64,000 nucleotides of DNA. Origin: Bacteroidales bacterium (GTDB taxonomy: Bacteria; Bacteroidota; Bacteroidia; Bacteroidales; Bacteroidaceae). How positions within the stretch are numbered: position 1 is the first letter of the stretch; each line of letters opens with the position of its first letter. Position numbers and translations under genes: made by a program. The notes under the pieces were generated by a model. The model was not told where the DNA came from, searched no databases, and worked only from the letters and a program-made list of their open reading frames with translations. Where the stretch lies: positions 221,256-285,255 of the forward strand of contig SUXQ01000001.1 of NCBI GenBank assembly GCA_015060905.1. Reading direction: 5' to 3'. Shown piece by piece: positions 1-9,059 of the stretch.

Positions 1-1
1 T

Positions 2-442
2 TATTTTGCTTTTGGTGAAAATATGAAAAGTATCTGTGAAGAGGCTTTTAGCGATTGCAATAATTTGACAATGCTTATTAGTAATGCAAAAACACCTCCA
101 GTTTGTGCTGCGCAGGCTTTGGATGATATAAATAAATGGAATTGTATTCTGTATGTGCCTTCCGAAAGCATGACAAGTTACCAATCTGCCAATCAATGGA
201 AAGATTTCTTCTTTATCAGTGAAATTACAACAGGTATAGAGGATGTCGAATCAACTTATGAAATAAATGTGTCGGATAATGGTGTTGTTTTAGAGGGATG
301 TGAGGGTAAATCTGTTACCATATACACCACCGCCGGTGCAGTTGTAGAGAAAATCGACAGCTACGCAGGCAAGGAGATTACTCTCGACAAGGGTGTTTAC
401 ATTGTTCGTGTAGGAAACAAGACAATGAAAATAAGGTTGTAA
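2..442 (+). CDS. BspA-like leucine-rich-repeat surface protein, C-terminal part (5' end outside window)
   Basis: The reading frame is open from the first bases of the window, so the gene starts upstream. What remains is one last LRR_5 repeat (ICEEAFSDCNNLTMLI), a short linker and a C-terminal beta-sandwich-like tail. The tail ends in GVYIVRVGNKTMKIRL, which resembles the type A C-terminal sorting domain of the type IX secretion system. BspA-like proteins are surface adhesins of Bacteroidota. This stretch is almost identical to the gene end at 16826-17267: one A/G difference, at 371 versus 17196, changes Lys to Glu. A Rho-independent terminator follows. The family call is firm. The secretion route is an inference from the tail alone. 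Confidence 0.85.
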   Translation, partial: YFAFGENMKSICEEAFSDCNNLTMLISNAKTPPVCAAQALDDINKWNCILYVPSESMTSYQSANQWKDFFFISEITTGIEDVESTYEINVSDNGVVLEGCEGKSVTIYTTAGAVVEKIDSYAGKEITLDKGVYIVRVGNKTMKIRL

Positions 443-463
443 GCCAACCTACATAGCCCCACA

Positions 464-504
464 AAATCCAGCCTACCCATGCAAAGGGTAAGCTGGATTT
501 TTTT
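464..504 (+). terminator. Rho-independent terminator of the BspA-like gene, copy A
   Basis: A 15-bp stem begins AAATCCAGCCTACCC and has one mismatch (A at 491). The 7-nt loop ATGCAAA (479-485) and a T run follow. Copy B has the reverse-complement loop. Confidence 0.85.
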
Positions 505-598
505 GTTCCACAAATTCATGGGAATAATTTGTTTGGTAGTGTGATTATCACTATTTTTGCTATGTAAGATAAATAATCCGTTGAATAAAAATCATACT

Positions 599-1114
599 AT
601 GAAAAAGTTCTTTTCTTTCTGTTTGCATTATGCAACAATGGCGTTGTTGCTGTTTGTGGCGGGCTGTTCATCCTCGACAACAGAGGTGGGTACAAAAATA
701 GCAGCTCTTGATGACGCTACGAAGGAAGCCAACGACAACAATGCCGCTATTCAGAAAGGACTTAATGCTGCAGCCCTAAGTGCAGACAACATCCTCACAA
801 GAATATGTGCAGCCATTGTTAAGGCTGAGAATACCCCAGTCAAGGCAAAACTTGACGATGAGAGCATCCAGCAACTTAATGTTCTCCATGACCAATGGAT
901 GGAACAGGAGAAACAAATACTTGCCGACCATATCATACAACAGGAATCACTTTGGCATAAGCAGAGTCACAGACTGACGGACATTGTGAGGAATAACGAA
1001 GGTGTTTGGCTCTCACAACATTTGTTCTACATCGTCGGTTCCCTTTCCCTCTTGTCAATCATAACAATTGTGTTGGAGATTGCCTTCTATGTGTATTTTA
1101 ACTGGATAACATAA
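599..1114 (+). CDS. Small lipoprotein with C-terminal membrane segment, unknown function
   Basis: This is a 171-residue protein. The ATG at 599 is preferred over an upstream TTG because it begins directly with a lipoprotein signal peptide (MKKFFSF, hydrophobic core, lipobox VAGC). The body, residues about 25-125, is rich in Ala, Asp, Glu and Gln and looks helical or coiled-coil. One hydrophobic segment (about 140-168) lies near the C-terminus, so the protein may be held at both ends. I do not recognise a family. It sits alone between the BspA-like gene end and the convergent mannan operon, inside the segment framed by the direct repeats. Confidence 0.75.
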   Translation: MKKFFSFCLHYATMALLLFVAGCSSSTTEVGTKIAALDDATKEANDNNAAIQKGLNAAALSADNILTRICAAIVKAENTPVKAKLDDESIQQLNVLHDQWMEQEKQILADHIIQQESLWHKQSHRLTDIVRNNEGVWLSQHLFYIVGSLSLLSIITIVLEIAFYVYFNWIT

Positions 1115-1164
1115 AATGGTAACATAAATACAGAGAACCGTTTCAACTTAGAGATGAAGAAAAA

Positions 1165-2574
1165 TTATGGACGGGCTTCTTTTAGTTGTCGGCTGATGTC
1201 TGTCATGCGTTCAGCTGTCAAAGGATAAAAGTGACAGGTAAGAATGGCAATGAGAGCTACGGTGGCGGGGATGAAGGACATCAGGTAGCGGAGACAGAGA
1301 AGGGCGGACTCGGGCTGGGTGATGAGGGCTTGGGCTGTCAACTGTTCATCGGTACGCGGTACGTAGCCACAGGCAGAGAGGAGCCATAGAACAGCAGCAC
1401 CGCCAATGGCACCACCAAACTTCTGCGCCATCGAACTGGAAGAGAAAATGAGGCCTGTTGAGGCTGTCTTGTAACGCAATTCGGCGTAGTCGCTGACGTC
1501 AGCATACATCGACCAGACAAGAGGCGACATCATACCCGTGAGGATGCTAATGAGGACTTGGAAAAGAAGCATGAGCCAGAAACCTGTGGGCGAAACAGGG
1601 ATGAAAAAGAAGGCGACACTCAACACCAAGAGGACGGCATTTACGGCCATGAACAGCGACTTCTTGCCAAGGCGACGAGCAAGGGGAACGGTACAAGCCA
1701 CGCCCACCATGTTCGAGACTTCGCCAACGCTAAGGAAAAGTCCCGCATAGAAGAGAATTGATAATTGATAATTGACAATTGATAATTTGAGAACCCTGTC
1801 AAAGCCGATAATGTCGGCAAAGTAATAGGCGACTGTGGCTCCTCGGACGGTACAAAAGAGATTAAAACAGAGGGCAGCAGCGATGAGTAGCCACCACGGA
1901 CGGTTGGAAAGGAGTGAACGAAAGTCTTTGCCTATGCTGACGGTGGAGACGGTTTTCAGCCGCTCACGTGTGAGGGCAAAAGTGAGCAGGAAGAGCACGA
2001 AGCATGCGGCAGCAATGACCATCATGGCGTATTGCCATGCGAGAGAGGTGGACCCACCTCCTGCCTTAAAGAAATTCACCAGCGGTTCCCATGCTGCCAA
2101 AGCGACAAATGAGCCACCATAGGCAAAGAACATACGGAAGGAGGAAAAGACGGTCTTCTCCTGCGAGTCGTCGGTCATCACTCCCAGCATAGCTCCGTAT
2201 GGCACATTGATGGCCGTGTAGATGGTCATCATGAGGATGTAGGTGACATAGGCATAGATGAGTTTGGCAACATACGACCAATCTGGTGTGGTGAACAGCA
2301 GGATGCCCGCGATGCTGAACAGTGGTGCCACCCAGAGCAGATAGGGCCGGTACTTCCCCCAGCGGGTCTGTGTGCGGTCTGCAATAATGCCCATCATGGG
2401 GTCGCTGACGGCATCCCAGATGCGGGTGACGAGTACCAACACGCCTGCATCTACAAGGCTCAGTCCAAAGACATTGGAGTAGAAGAAAGGCAGATAGTAA
2501 GAGAACACCTTCCAAAACATCGACGATGACATATCGCCGAAGCCGTAACCAATTTTTTCACTTATGGGTGCCAT
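1165..2574 (-). CDS. GPH-family sodium/sugar symporter, probably for mannobiose or mannosyl-oligosaccharides
   Basis: This 469-residue inner-membrane carrier has about 12 hydrophobic segments. The N-terminus ([16 protein letters not shown]) and the loop [16 protein letters not shown] are hallmarks of the glycoside-pentoside-hexuronide symporter family. It is the last gene of the mannan operon, and its start overlaps the GH130 gene by 17 nt. Next to an epimerase and a mannosylglucose phosphorylase, it matches the Bacteroides mannobiose pathway, in which a symporter brings the disaccharide into the cytoplasm. An oddity is a 7-nt tandem repeat at 1759-1786 that encodes about residues 264-272 (KLSIVNYQL). 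It looks like an in-frame insertion between two membrane segments and could change the frame by slippage. The substrate is inferred from context only. Confidence 0.85.
   Translation of the reverse strand: MAPISEKIGYGFGDMSSSMFWKVFSYYLPFFYSNVFGLSLVDAGVLVLVTRIWDAVSDPMMGIIADRTQTRWGKYRPYLLWVAPLFSIAGILLFTTPDWSYVAKLIYAYVTYILMMTIYTAINVPYGAMLGVMTDDSQEKTVFSSFRMFFAYGGSFVALAAWEPLVNFFKAGGGSTSLAWQYAMMVIAAACFVLFLLTFALTRERLKTVSTVSIGKDFRSLLSNRPWWLLIAAALCFNLFCTVRGATVAYYFADIIGFDRVLKLSIVNYQLSILFYAGLFLSVGEVSNMVGVACTVPLARRLGKKSLFMAVNAVLLVLSVAFFFIPVSPTGFWLMLLFQVLISILTGMMSPLVWSMYADVSDYAELRYKTASTGLIFSSSSMAQKFGGAIGGAAVLWLLSACGYVPRTDEQLTAQALITQPESALLCLRYLMSFIPATVALIAILTCHFYPLTAERMTDISRQLKEARP
1759..1786. repeat. Heptamer tandem repeat (TGATAAT x4) inside the symporter gene
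   Basis: There are four consecutive 7-nt units: TGATAAT, TGATAAT, TGACAAT, TGATAAT, with degenerate partial units on both sides. Seven is not a multiple of three, so gain or loss of one unit would shift the frame of the symporter gene. Confidence 0.85.
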
Positions 2575-3724
2575 GATTCTTGCGGATGAGTTGCTTGATA
2601 GTTTCTACGCTTGCTCTTGTCGTCAGTCCGTCCTCGGGCGTGTTCATGCAATAGTCAATGAGGCGGTCGAGGGAACTGACAGCCACATGGAGGCGGGTGT
2701 CGGCAGTGGCATAATAGATGAGGACGCGACCGTCATCGTCGAGGATCCAGCCATTGGAGAAGGCCACGTTCATCACATCGCCCACGTATTCCTCTCCCTC
2801 GGGTACCAAGAACCAGCCGCCAGGTTGGGCTATCACACGTGTGGGGTCATCGAGGGCCGTCATATACATATATAATACATAGCGCAGTCCGTCGGCAGTG
2901 CCGCGCACCCCATGAGCCAGATGCAGCCAGCCTTTCTGTGTCTTCAGCGGTGCCGGTCCTTCTCCATTCTTCACCTCCTGGATGGTGTGATAGTGCCGAG
3001 GATTGATGATGATTTCCTCCTTGACCTCTGCATGTGTGATGTCTTCCACCAGTGCCCAACCAATGCCTCCACCACTGCCGGTGTCTATGAATCCATCCTG
3101 GGGGCGGGTGTAGAAAGCATACTTGCCATCTACGAACTCAGGATGAAGCACAACATTGCGTTGCTGGCTACGGCTTTTGAGGTCAGGCAGACGTTCCCAG
3201 TCCTTGAGGTCTTTCGTGCGAGCAATGGCGGCAGTTGCTGTGGCGGCACTGAGATTGCCGGGCAGTGAGTCGTCGTGACGCTCGGCACAGAACACGCCGT
3301 ATATCCAACCGTCCTCATGCTCCGTCAGGCGCATATCATATATATTGGTGGCGGGGATGAGGTCTTCGGGCATCGTGATGGGTTCGTCCCAAAAGCGGAA
3401 GTTGTCGATGCCATTAGGACTCTCGGCCATAGCAAAAAAACTCTTGCGGTCTGCACCTTCTATACGACATACCAACAGATAGCGTCCTTCCAGCTTGATG
3501 GCACCGGCATTCAGCACGGCATTCATCATGATGCGCTGCATCAGATAGGGGTTGTCCTTTTCCGAGAAATCATAGCGCCATTCCAAAGGCGTATGCTCGG
3601 CTGTCAGTATGGGATGCTGATAGCGTTCGTAGATACCGTTTCCCCACTCCTTGGGTTCATTCTTCATCGCAAGCAACGCTTCGTGTCGTTCGAACAGATG
3701 CTTCTTTCGTAATTCGTAAGTCAT
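2558..3724 (-). CDS. GH130 4-O-beta-D-mannosyl-D-glucose phosphorylase
   Basis: This 388-residue cytoplasmic protein has no signal peptide. It carries the GH130 five-bladed propeller signatures, including [15 protein letters not shown] with the predicted general acid Asp130 (Asp131 in the Bacteroides fragilis enzyme). It phosphorolyses Man-beta-1,4-Glc, made by the operon's epimerase from mannobiose, to mannose 1-phosphate and glucose. Length and order of motifs fit the GH130_1 group that contains B. fragilis mannosylglucose phosphorylase. A mannooligosaccharide phosphorylase is the alternative, but the neighbouring epimerase argues for mannosylglucose. The 3' end overlaps the symporter start by 17 nt, which suggests coupled translation. 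Confidence 0.92.
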   Translation of the reverse strand: MTYELRKKHLFERHEALLAMKNEPKEWGNGIYERYQHPILTAEHTPLEWRYDFSEKDNPYLMQRIMMNAVLNAGAIKLEGRYLLVCRIEGADRKSFFAMAESPNGIDNFRFWDEPITMPEDLIPATNIYDMRLTEHEDGWIYGVFCAERHDDSLPGNLSAATATAAIARTKDLKDWERLPDLKSRSQQRNVVLHPEFVDGKYAFYTRPQDGFIDTGSGGGIGWALVEDITHAEVKEEIIINPRHYHTIQEVKNGEGPAPLKTQKGWLHLAHGVRGTADGLRYVLYMYMTALDDPTRVIAQPGGWFLVPEGEEYVGDVMNVAFSNGWILDDDGRVLIYYATADTRLHVAVSSLDRLIDYCMNTPEDGLTTRASVETIKQLIRKNHGTHK

Positions 3725-3743
3725 TATAAAGCAAAGTTATGTT

Positions 3744-5927
3744 TCAGTTTTCAATAAAAAACACACGGCTGGCATATTCCTCTCGAAGGGGGACTTCAAG
3801 ACCAACTTCCATGAGAAAGCGACCAGTAAACCTTTTGCCTGAGAGCGAACAGGGTTTCTGGCCTACATGCACGTTTTTCTCTGTTAGGGTGTATGTTGCA
3901 TCGGGATTGAGTCCAGCTAATCGGATGCGAGGAAGCGGCTGGTCGTAGTAGTTGTCAATCTTATATACGAAAAAAACACCTTGGCGGCAAACATCGTCGA
4001 CATACATCAGCGAGGAAACGCCCTTGCGGTCGTATGGTGAGATGAGACGATAGAGATCGCCTGTCTGCACGACCTGCCGCAACTGTTTGTAGTCGGCCAT
4101 ACAGGTTGATGTCTGCTGACGCTCCTCGTCAGTCATATCCTTAGGCTGCAATTCAATGCCGAGACGCCCGGACATGGCAACATCGCAGCGGAACTTGATA
4201 GGGATGACCCTGCCGCCTGTGTTCCAATAGGGGCAATGATTGATGTGACACGCCATTGCATTGGCAGGGAAGAAGAGCGAAGTGCCCCATTGGATGAAGA
4301 CGCGCTGCAGGGCGTCGGTGTTGTCAGAAGTCCAGAACTCGTCGAAATAAGGCAGCAAGCCGTAGTTGGCGCGTCCACCGCCCGATGCACAATCCTGAAT
4401 CACGATGTCAGGGTATTTGTCACGGATGCGCTGCAGCGTCTTGAGCAGACCAAGGTGGTAATCGACGTAAAGGTTCTGCTGACGGTTCATGGGCAGATAG
4501 AGCGAGCCGAAGTTTTGGATGGAGGCATTGGCATCCCACTTGATATATGCTATCTCTGGATTTTGGGTGAGCAGGTCGTCAACAATCTTGAACACGAAGT
4601 CCTGTACCTCGGGATTAGTCATGTCGAGCACCAGCTGCGTGCCTCCTCGTCCCAGTTTCAGTTCCCGTCCTTTTGTCTGCAAAACCCATTCGGGATGACG
4701 CTCATAGAGTTCGCTTTTTGTGTTCACCATCTCCGGTTCTATCCAAATGCCGAACTTGATGCCCCGTTCACGGGCAGCCTTTGTCAATACGCCGAGTCCT
4801 CCCGGCAGCTTGTTCTTATCTACGACCCAATCGCCCAGACTGGAGGTGTCATCCTTACGTGGATACTTGTCGCCAAACCATCCGTCGTCCATTACGAAGA
4901 GTTCACCGCCGAACTTGCTGATATCGTCCATCATGGCAATCATGCGGGTCTCGTCGATGTCGAAATAGAGTCCTTCCCACGAATTCAGTAGGATGTCGCC
5001 TGTCTTCATCCCTCTGTGCAGCATTCCTTCAGTACGTGCCCAGCGGTGGAAGTTACGGCTGGCTCCGCTCAAGCCTTCATTTGAGAAGGTGAGGGCAAGA
5101 TGCGGCGTCTCGAACTTCTGTTTCGGGTCGAGGACGTATTCGCTGGATTGGGGGTCGATACCGGCATAGAAGTGGTGCTCCTTATGTGAGATGGTATTGA
5201 AGCGGAGTTCGAAGTTACCGCTCCAGCATAGGGCTGCACCTATGATGCGACCACTATTCTCCTGTGGCTGCCCGTCGAGGGAAATCATCACTTCGGGTGC
5301 ATCGAGATGAGCATTTCGCGTTCCGTCGGTATTGCGGATGGTTTTCACGCCGCCAGTCAACGGCTCCGACGTCGGTTCCGCCTCTGCCGCCCAATTGCCA
5401 TGCATGTGGGTTATCCATACGTTCCCCTGGCGCAGTACAAGATGTCCCGAATCGTAACGCTTCAGGGTGATGGCCTTCTTTTCTGCGTTCACTATTTCCG
5501 TCCACGTCTCGATGATGTCTACCCGGTCGTATGCCTTGTAGAACACCTTAACCGTGACAGGTTGCAATTTGTCTTGCATCGTGAAAATGTGAGTCTTTGA
5601 AGCAGACTCTGCCTTCACCTCATAATCCTCTACTTTCAACTCCAGATTCAAATCCCCGTCGGCATGAAGTACCTGCAGGGCTGGCAGCTGTACCATATCC
5701 ACCGTACCAAAGGCAGGCAAGGCAGACGAGTTGAGGTCGGCGCCAGCATCGCGCAATTCTTGTAAACTGGTAACACGCGGGCCATAGTAGGCCATGCGGA
5801 GGTCTTGCCCCTCTCGGGCGTGCAGAATAAGCATGGTGTTCGGAGTTTCTATGCTCACGTCGCCACTCCAAGCAGCGGCACTCAATGTTCCCATTAATGG
5901 GAGCAGAAGCAGAAATAACCTTTTCAT
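3744..5927 (-). CDS. GH36 alpha-galactosidase, secreted
   Basis: This 727-residue protein has an N-terminal signal peptide (MKRLFLLLLPLMGTLSAAAW) without a lipobox, so it is probably periplasmic. It has the GH36 order of domains: N-terminal beta-supersandwich (about 25-300), catalytic barrel with WIEPEMVN, IKWDAN (nucleophile Asp465) and CASGGGR...WTSDNTD (acid/base region 534-538), then a C-terminal beta domain. It would remove alpha-1,6-galactose side chains from galactomannan or galactoglucomannan fragments. It lies 12 nt after the GH59-GH26 gene and 19 nt before the GH130 gene, well inside the operon. The family is certain. The exact substrate is inferred. Confidence 0.93.
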   Translation of the reverse strand: MKRLFLLLLPLMGTLSAAAWSGDVSIETPNTMLILHAREGQDLRMAYYGPRVTSLQELRDAGADLNSSALPAFGTVDMVQLPALQVLHADGDLNLELKVEDYEVKAESASKTHIFTMQDKLQPVTVKVFYKAYDRVDIIETWTEIVNAEKKAITLKRYDSGHLVLRQGNVWITHMHGNWAAEAEPTSEPLTGGVKTIRNTDGTRNAHLDAPEVMISLDGQPQENSGRIIGAALCWSGNFELRFNTISHKEHHFYAGIDPQSSEYVLDPKQKFETPHLALTFSNEGLSGASRNFHRWARTEGMLHRGMKTGDILLNSWEGLYFDIDETRMIAMMDDISKFGGELFVMDDGWFGDKYPRKDDTSSLGDWVVDKNKLPGGLGVLTKAARERGIKFGIWIEPEMVNTKSELYERHPEWVLQTKGRELKLGRGGTQLVLDMTNPEVQDFVFKIVDDLLTQNPEIAYIKWDANASIQNFGSLYLPMNRQQNLYVDYHLGLLKTLQRIRDKYPDIVIQDCASGGGRANYGLLPYFDEFWTSDNTDALQRVFIQWGTSLFFPANAMACHINHCPYWNTGGRVIPIKFRCDVAMSGRLGIELQPKDMTDEERQQTSTCMADYKQLRQVVQTGDLYRLISPYDRKGVSSLMYVDDVCRQGVFFVYKIDNYYDQPLPRIRLAGLNPDATYTLTEKNVHVGQKPCSLSGKRFTGRFLMEVGLEVPLREEYASRVFFIEN

Positions 5928-5939
5928 ATTGCTATTTGC

Positions 5940-8900
5940 TTATTTTATTGTTTCAATGTCTTTAAGCATGAGAATCCTCTTGTCCTCGACCATCTTGCGG
6001 AAGTCGGGAGCATCCTTGGTCGATGGTGCAGGGGCAAAGTACTGATGGTGGTCGGCGTTGCGCCAGACAAGGAAGTAGCAGAGGGGATACTTCTCGATTT
6101 GCGGTTTCAACACGCGTGTCCACCAAGTTGGGTCGGGAAGATTCTGATAACCACATTCCGTGAGGGCGACAAGGCGTCCTCTCTTCTTGGCAAACTCGCA
6201 GAGCATGGTGAGGTCTTTGCCCAGCGTACTGATGAAGGCATTCTCATCATTGGATTGCTGATAAGCATCAAGGCCGATGATGTCCACGCGATCATCGCCT
6301 GGATAGGAATCCATGTCATCGTCTTTCATACCGTAATTAGGACTCCAGCTCCATACGATGTTCGTCAAGCCGTCGGCCAGCAGTTTATCCTGCAGGCAGT
6401 TCCACAGTGCCTTGTATTCTTGGGCGGTACAAAGGCCCTTGCCCCACCAGAACCAACCGCCGCTGTTCTCATGCCAGGGACGGAAGATAAAAGGAAAGGG
6501 ATGGCCTTGTTCGTCTTTCAACGACTGGAGGAAAGTGGAGAGGTGCTGCATCCACGTTTGGAACTTTTGATGCTGGCTGCCGCCTGGCAGGATACTGCGA
6601 ACTGTGTTGGCATCCTTGTTGTCCCATGCCGTGCCTCCTGTCAGCGGGTTGCGCGGATGCCAGGAGATAGTAGCGATGCCACCGCGACGCACATGTGCCA
6701 GCAACTCTTCTCGGATTCGAGCGAAGGGTACGCTGTCCAGACTCTTGACATCGCCCATCTCGATGCCACCAAGTTCAAAGCCCATCACGGCGGGGTAGTC
6801 GCCGCAAGTCGCCAATACGTCGGAATGTCCTCCAGAAGCAGAGCGGTCGTTCCAACCGAGACCATAGAAAGGATCGTCCTGATGTCCGAACATGATACCA
6901 CGGGTGTTGAGGCGTTGCAGACGTTGGAGCAGCATTTCACGACCTATATTGTGCGAGCTCACCGGGTAAAGCGGCTGTATCGCAGAAACTTTGGTTTGCG
7001 TGGCCTTTGTGCGGCCGATGGGCACTATCTTCAAGTTATCAAAATATGGAGTAGAGACGCGGCGCTCTTTCAAAAGAGCTATCAAGCCTGCCATGCCCTT
7101 GCCGTAGTGATCCGATGTGGCCTTAACCACTTCGACTCCATCGACGTAGCCCAAGATGCGGTCGCCCTCGAAACGAAGCCTGAGGTTGTGCCATTGCAGA
7201 GCCGTTATGCCGCTTACTTCTTTCTCGTCCAGCGTGTATTCGCCGCCAACCTCTACGTCCTTTCGGGCGAGGATGATGGCTTGCTGTTCCTTGTCGCCAA
7301 TGAGTTCTTTCTTGTCGAGCTTTCCGCAGGTGAGGATGAGCGTTACCTTCCCTTTATCGTCCATCTTCAGATAGTAACCCTTGGCCCAGATGCCGTAACC
7401 GGAACCCACGTCACAGAGGCGACCCATTACGCCGGCCTCGTCGCCGGGATTCAGATATACGTCGGCACTGACTTCGTAGTCCTGCCAGTCGGCATCGCCC
7501 AGGATGGTGTAGTGGTGCCATTCGGGTGCCCAGCTGAGAGTGTGGGAACCGACGATTTGGCGGATGCATTTGGCGGATGAGTTTGCAAGTGAATGAGTTG
7601 AGGGCTGCTTCACCAGTTCGAAGCATCCTATCAGGTCTGCCAGATAGTGAGGCAGATAGCCCCACTCGGAGGGATTTTTGTACTGCTCGAAGTCGTCCTC
7701 GTAGGGGATGGGGAAGGGTTGAGAGGCTGGGATATCGGCAAATGTCCCTTTCTGCTGCCCCGTCACCGTGGAGAGAGAATAGACGGCATCGGGCTTCAAG
7801 GTGATGGAGAAACTACAACCCTTGGGAGTGATGTCCTTCAAGCGCACGAATTGTTGCAGCGAGTCGCTATACCATACGCAGAGTTTGCCTGTGGCAAGTC
7901 CGTCGGTCACCTCTATCTTAATCTTCTGTGCTTTCTTCGCCCCCTTCGTCTCGGCAATGATGCTGTAGTCGCCCGTCTGCGGGTCGCGCATGGTCACCAT
8001 GGAACCTCCACCAGGCAGATTTAGACAACCATCGTCGATGTATCGCCAGCCCACACGAGTAAACTGGCCGTAGTGCGCGTAGCCCCACAGCGCCTCGCGG
8101 ACGTAATAGTGCCCGCTCCACGGCTCCTGAGCAAGGAGCATCGGTGGTTCCTTGCTATAAGGCTCCAACGGATATGTAGCACCGATGTCATACCAGTTGA
8201 CAACCTTGGTTGCTCCACTGATGATGTAGTTCATATTGAAGCATTTCACGATGGAGATGAGGCAATCGAAACCAGGGAGATACACGTGGTCTTCGCTGTT
8301 CCAAATGGGCTTGCCCATGTCTTCTGCCATCTTGCGTTGCTCTGGGGTAAGTTGTATTTCGCTGAACGTGTGGGCACAAACGGCGTCGAGCGCATCCCTA
8401 AGTTCCGAGTCCTCCTGCATTCGCTTGAGAAAGTCCATCTTCTGACCGCCCCAGTTACCGAAGCCATGTAGCTTTACGTCGCGAAAACCACGTTCGTTCA
8501 TGGCTCTGCGCAGATGCTTGGCGAAGTCGGCGTTCCATCCCTTCTCGTTGTGACAGCCTAAAGCATCCAGTTCCAGACCGTGCACCTCACGCAGTCCCTG
8601 AAGCCAATCCACATAGTAATCCACCATATTGTCTGACCAATAATTGCCCACCCAGGCAGGGGCACTCCACGAAGTAGCGTCAAGGGTAAGAGCCGGATTA
8701 CGCCGTTTCACCTCCTGCATCACCCACCACATATAGCCACGCAGGTAGTTGTGGTCGCCCTGATTGTGGCTATGGGAGGGCATCGAACCCTGCGTACTGT
8801 TGCCGTCACCCGGCACTTCGACAAGGATCGTGCTGACGCTGGCTCCAAACATAGGCTTATAGACCATGTCCATGATCTGTGAGCGCTGAGGCTCAGGATA

Positions 8901-9059
8901 ATCCTTCAATAATACAGAAGTGGCACCACCACCATTCACAGCTCCAATGCCGTCGAATTGCTTGCCTTTGGCGTTGGCGCTCAACTTAATGGTCTGAGCC
9001 TTAGCGCCACCAAATAAAAGGCTCAATATTGCTCCAATTAGTAGATATCTTCTTGTCAT
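5940..9059 (-). CDS. GH59 beta-galactosidase fused to GH26 beta-mannanase, secreted
   Basis: This 1039-residue protein has a signal peptide (residues 1-21, cleavage near AKA-Q). Residues about 30-440 carry the GH59 (galactocerebrosidase-type) barrel: FDGIGAVNGGGATS near the start, LGCHNEKGW with predicted acid/base Glu172, PIWNSEDH with nucleophile Glu256, and LLAQEPWSGHYYV. These align well with mammalian GALC (Glu182 and Glu258 in mouse). Residues about 450-680 form the lectin-like (LamG) domain that ends GH59 proteins. Residues about 690-1035 are a complete GH26 mannanase: RPWHENSGGWFWWG with acid/base Glu864 and ALTECGY with nucleophile Glu968. The start overlaps the upstream GH26 stop by 4 nt. 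An exo-beta-galactosidase tied to an endo-mannanase suggests a mannan with beta-Gal-capped side chains. I know of no characterised enzyme with this pairing. Confidence 0.9.
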   Translation of the reverse strand: MTRRYLLIGAILSLLFGGAKAQTIKLSANAKGKQFDGIGAVNGGGATSVLLKDYPEPQRSQIMDMVYKPMFGASVSTILVEVPGDGNSTQGSMPSHSHNQGDHNYLRGYMWWVMQEVKRRNPALTLDATSWSAPAWVGNYWSDNMVDYYVDWLQGLREVHGLELDALGCHNEKGWNADFAKHLRRAMNERGFRDVKLHGFGNWGGQKMDFLKRMQEDSELRDALDAVCAHTFSEIQLTPEQRKMAEDMGKPIWNSEDHVYLPGFDCLISIVKCFNMNYIISGATKVVNWYDIGATYPLEPYSKEPPMLLAQEPWSGHYYVREALWGYAHYGQFTRVGWRYIDDGCLNLPGGGSMVTMRDPQTGDYSIIAETKGAKKAQKIKIEVTDGLATGKLCVWYSDSLQQFVRLKDITPKGCSFSITLKPDAVYSLSTVTGQQKGTFADIPASQPFPIPYEDDFEQYKNPSEWGYLPHYLADLIGCFELVKQPSTHSLANSSAKCIRQIVGSHTLSWAPEWHHYTILGDADWQDYEVSADVYLNPGDEAGVMGRLCDVGSGYGIWAKGYYLKMDDKGKVTLILTCGKLDKKELIGDKEQQAIILARKDVEVGGEYTLDEKEVSGITALQWHNLRLRFEGDRILGYVDGVEVVKATSDHYGKGMAGLIALLKERRVSTPYFDNLKIVPIGRTKATQTKVSAIQPLYPVSSHNIGREMLLQRLQRLNTRGIMFGHQDDPFYGLGWNDRSASGGHSDVLATCGDYPAVMGFELGGIEMGDVKSLDSVPFARIREELLAHVRRGGIATISWHPRNPLTGGTAWDNKDANTVRSILPGGSQHQKFQTWMQHLSTFLQSLKDEQGHPFPFIFRPWHENSGGWFWWGKGLCTAQEYKALWNCLQDKLLADGLTNIVWSWSPNYGMKDDDMDSYPGDDRVDIIGLDAYQQSNDENAFISTLGKDLTMLCEFAKKRGRLVALTECGYQNLPDPTWWTRVLKPQIEKYPLCYFLVWRNADHHQYFAPAPSTKDAPDFRKMVEDKRILMLKDIETIK

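Larger units (their letters stand above)
1..504 (+). repeat. Direct repeat, copy A (BspA-like 3' end plus terminator)
   Basis: Positions 1-504 match 16826-17327 in the same orientation. The visible differences are one substitution in the coding part, one base more in an A run just before the terminator, one stem substitution, and an inverted terminator loop. Similarity stops right after the T run of the terminator. The left border of this copy is outside the window, so the repeat may be longer. Confidence 0.9.

Noticed and set aside
6045-7580. 511-codon plus-strand frame opposite the GH59-GH26 gene
   Set aside because: It lies fully antisense to a gene with complete catalytic motifs in both halves, and shows no domain, signal or promoter. 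Such long shadows are common opposite GC-rich genes.
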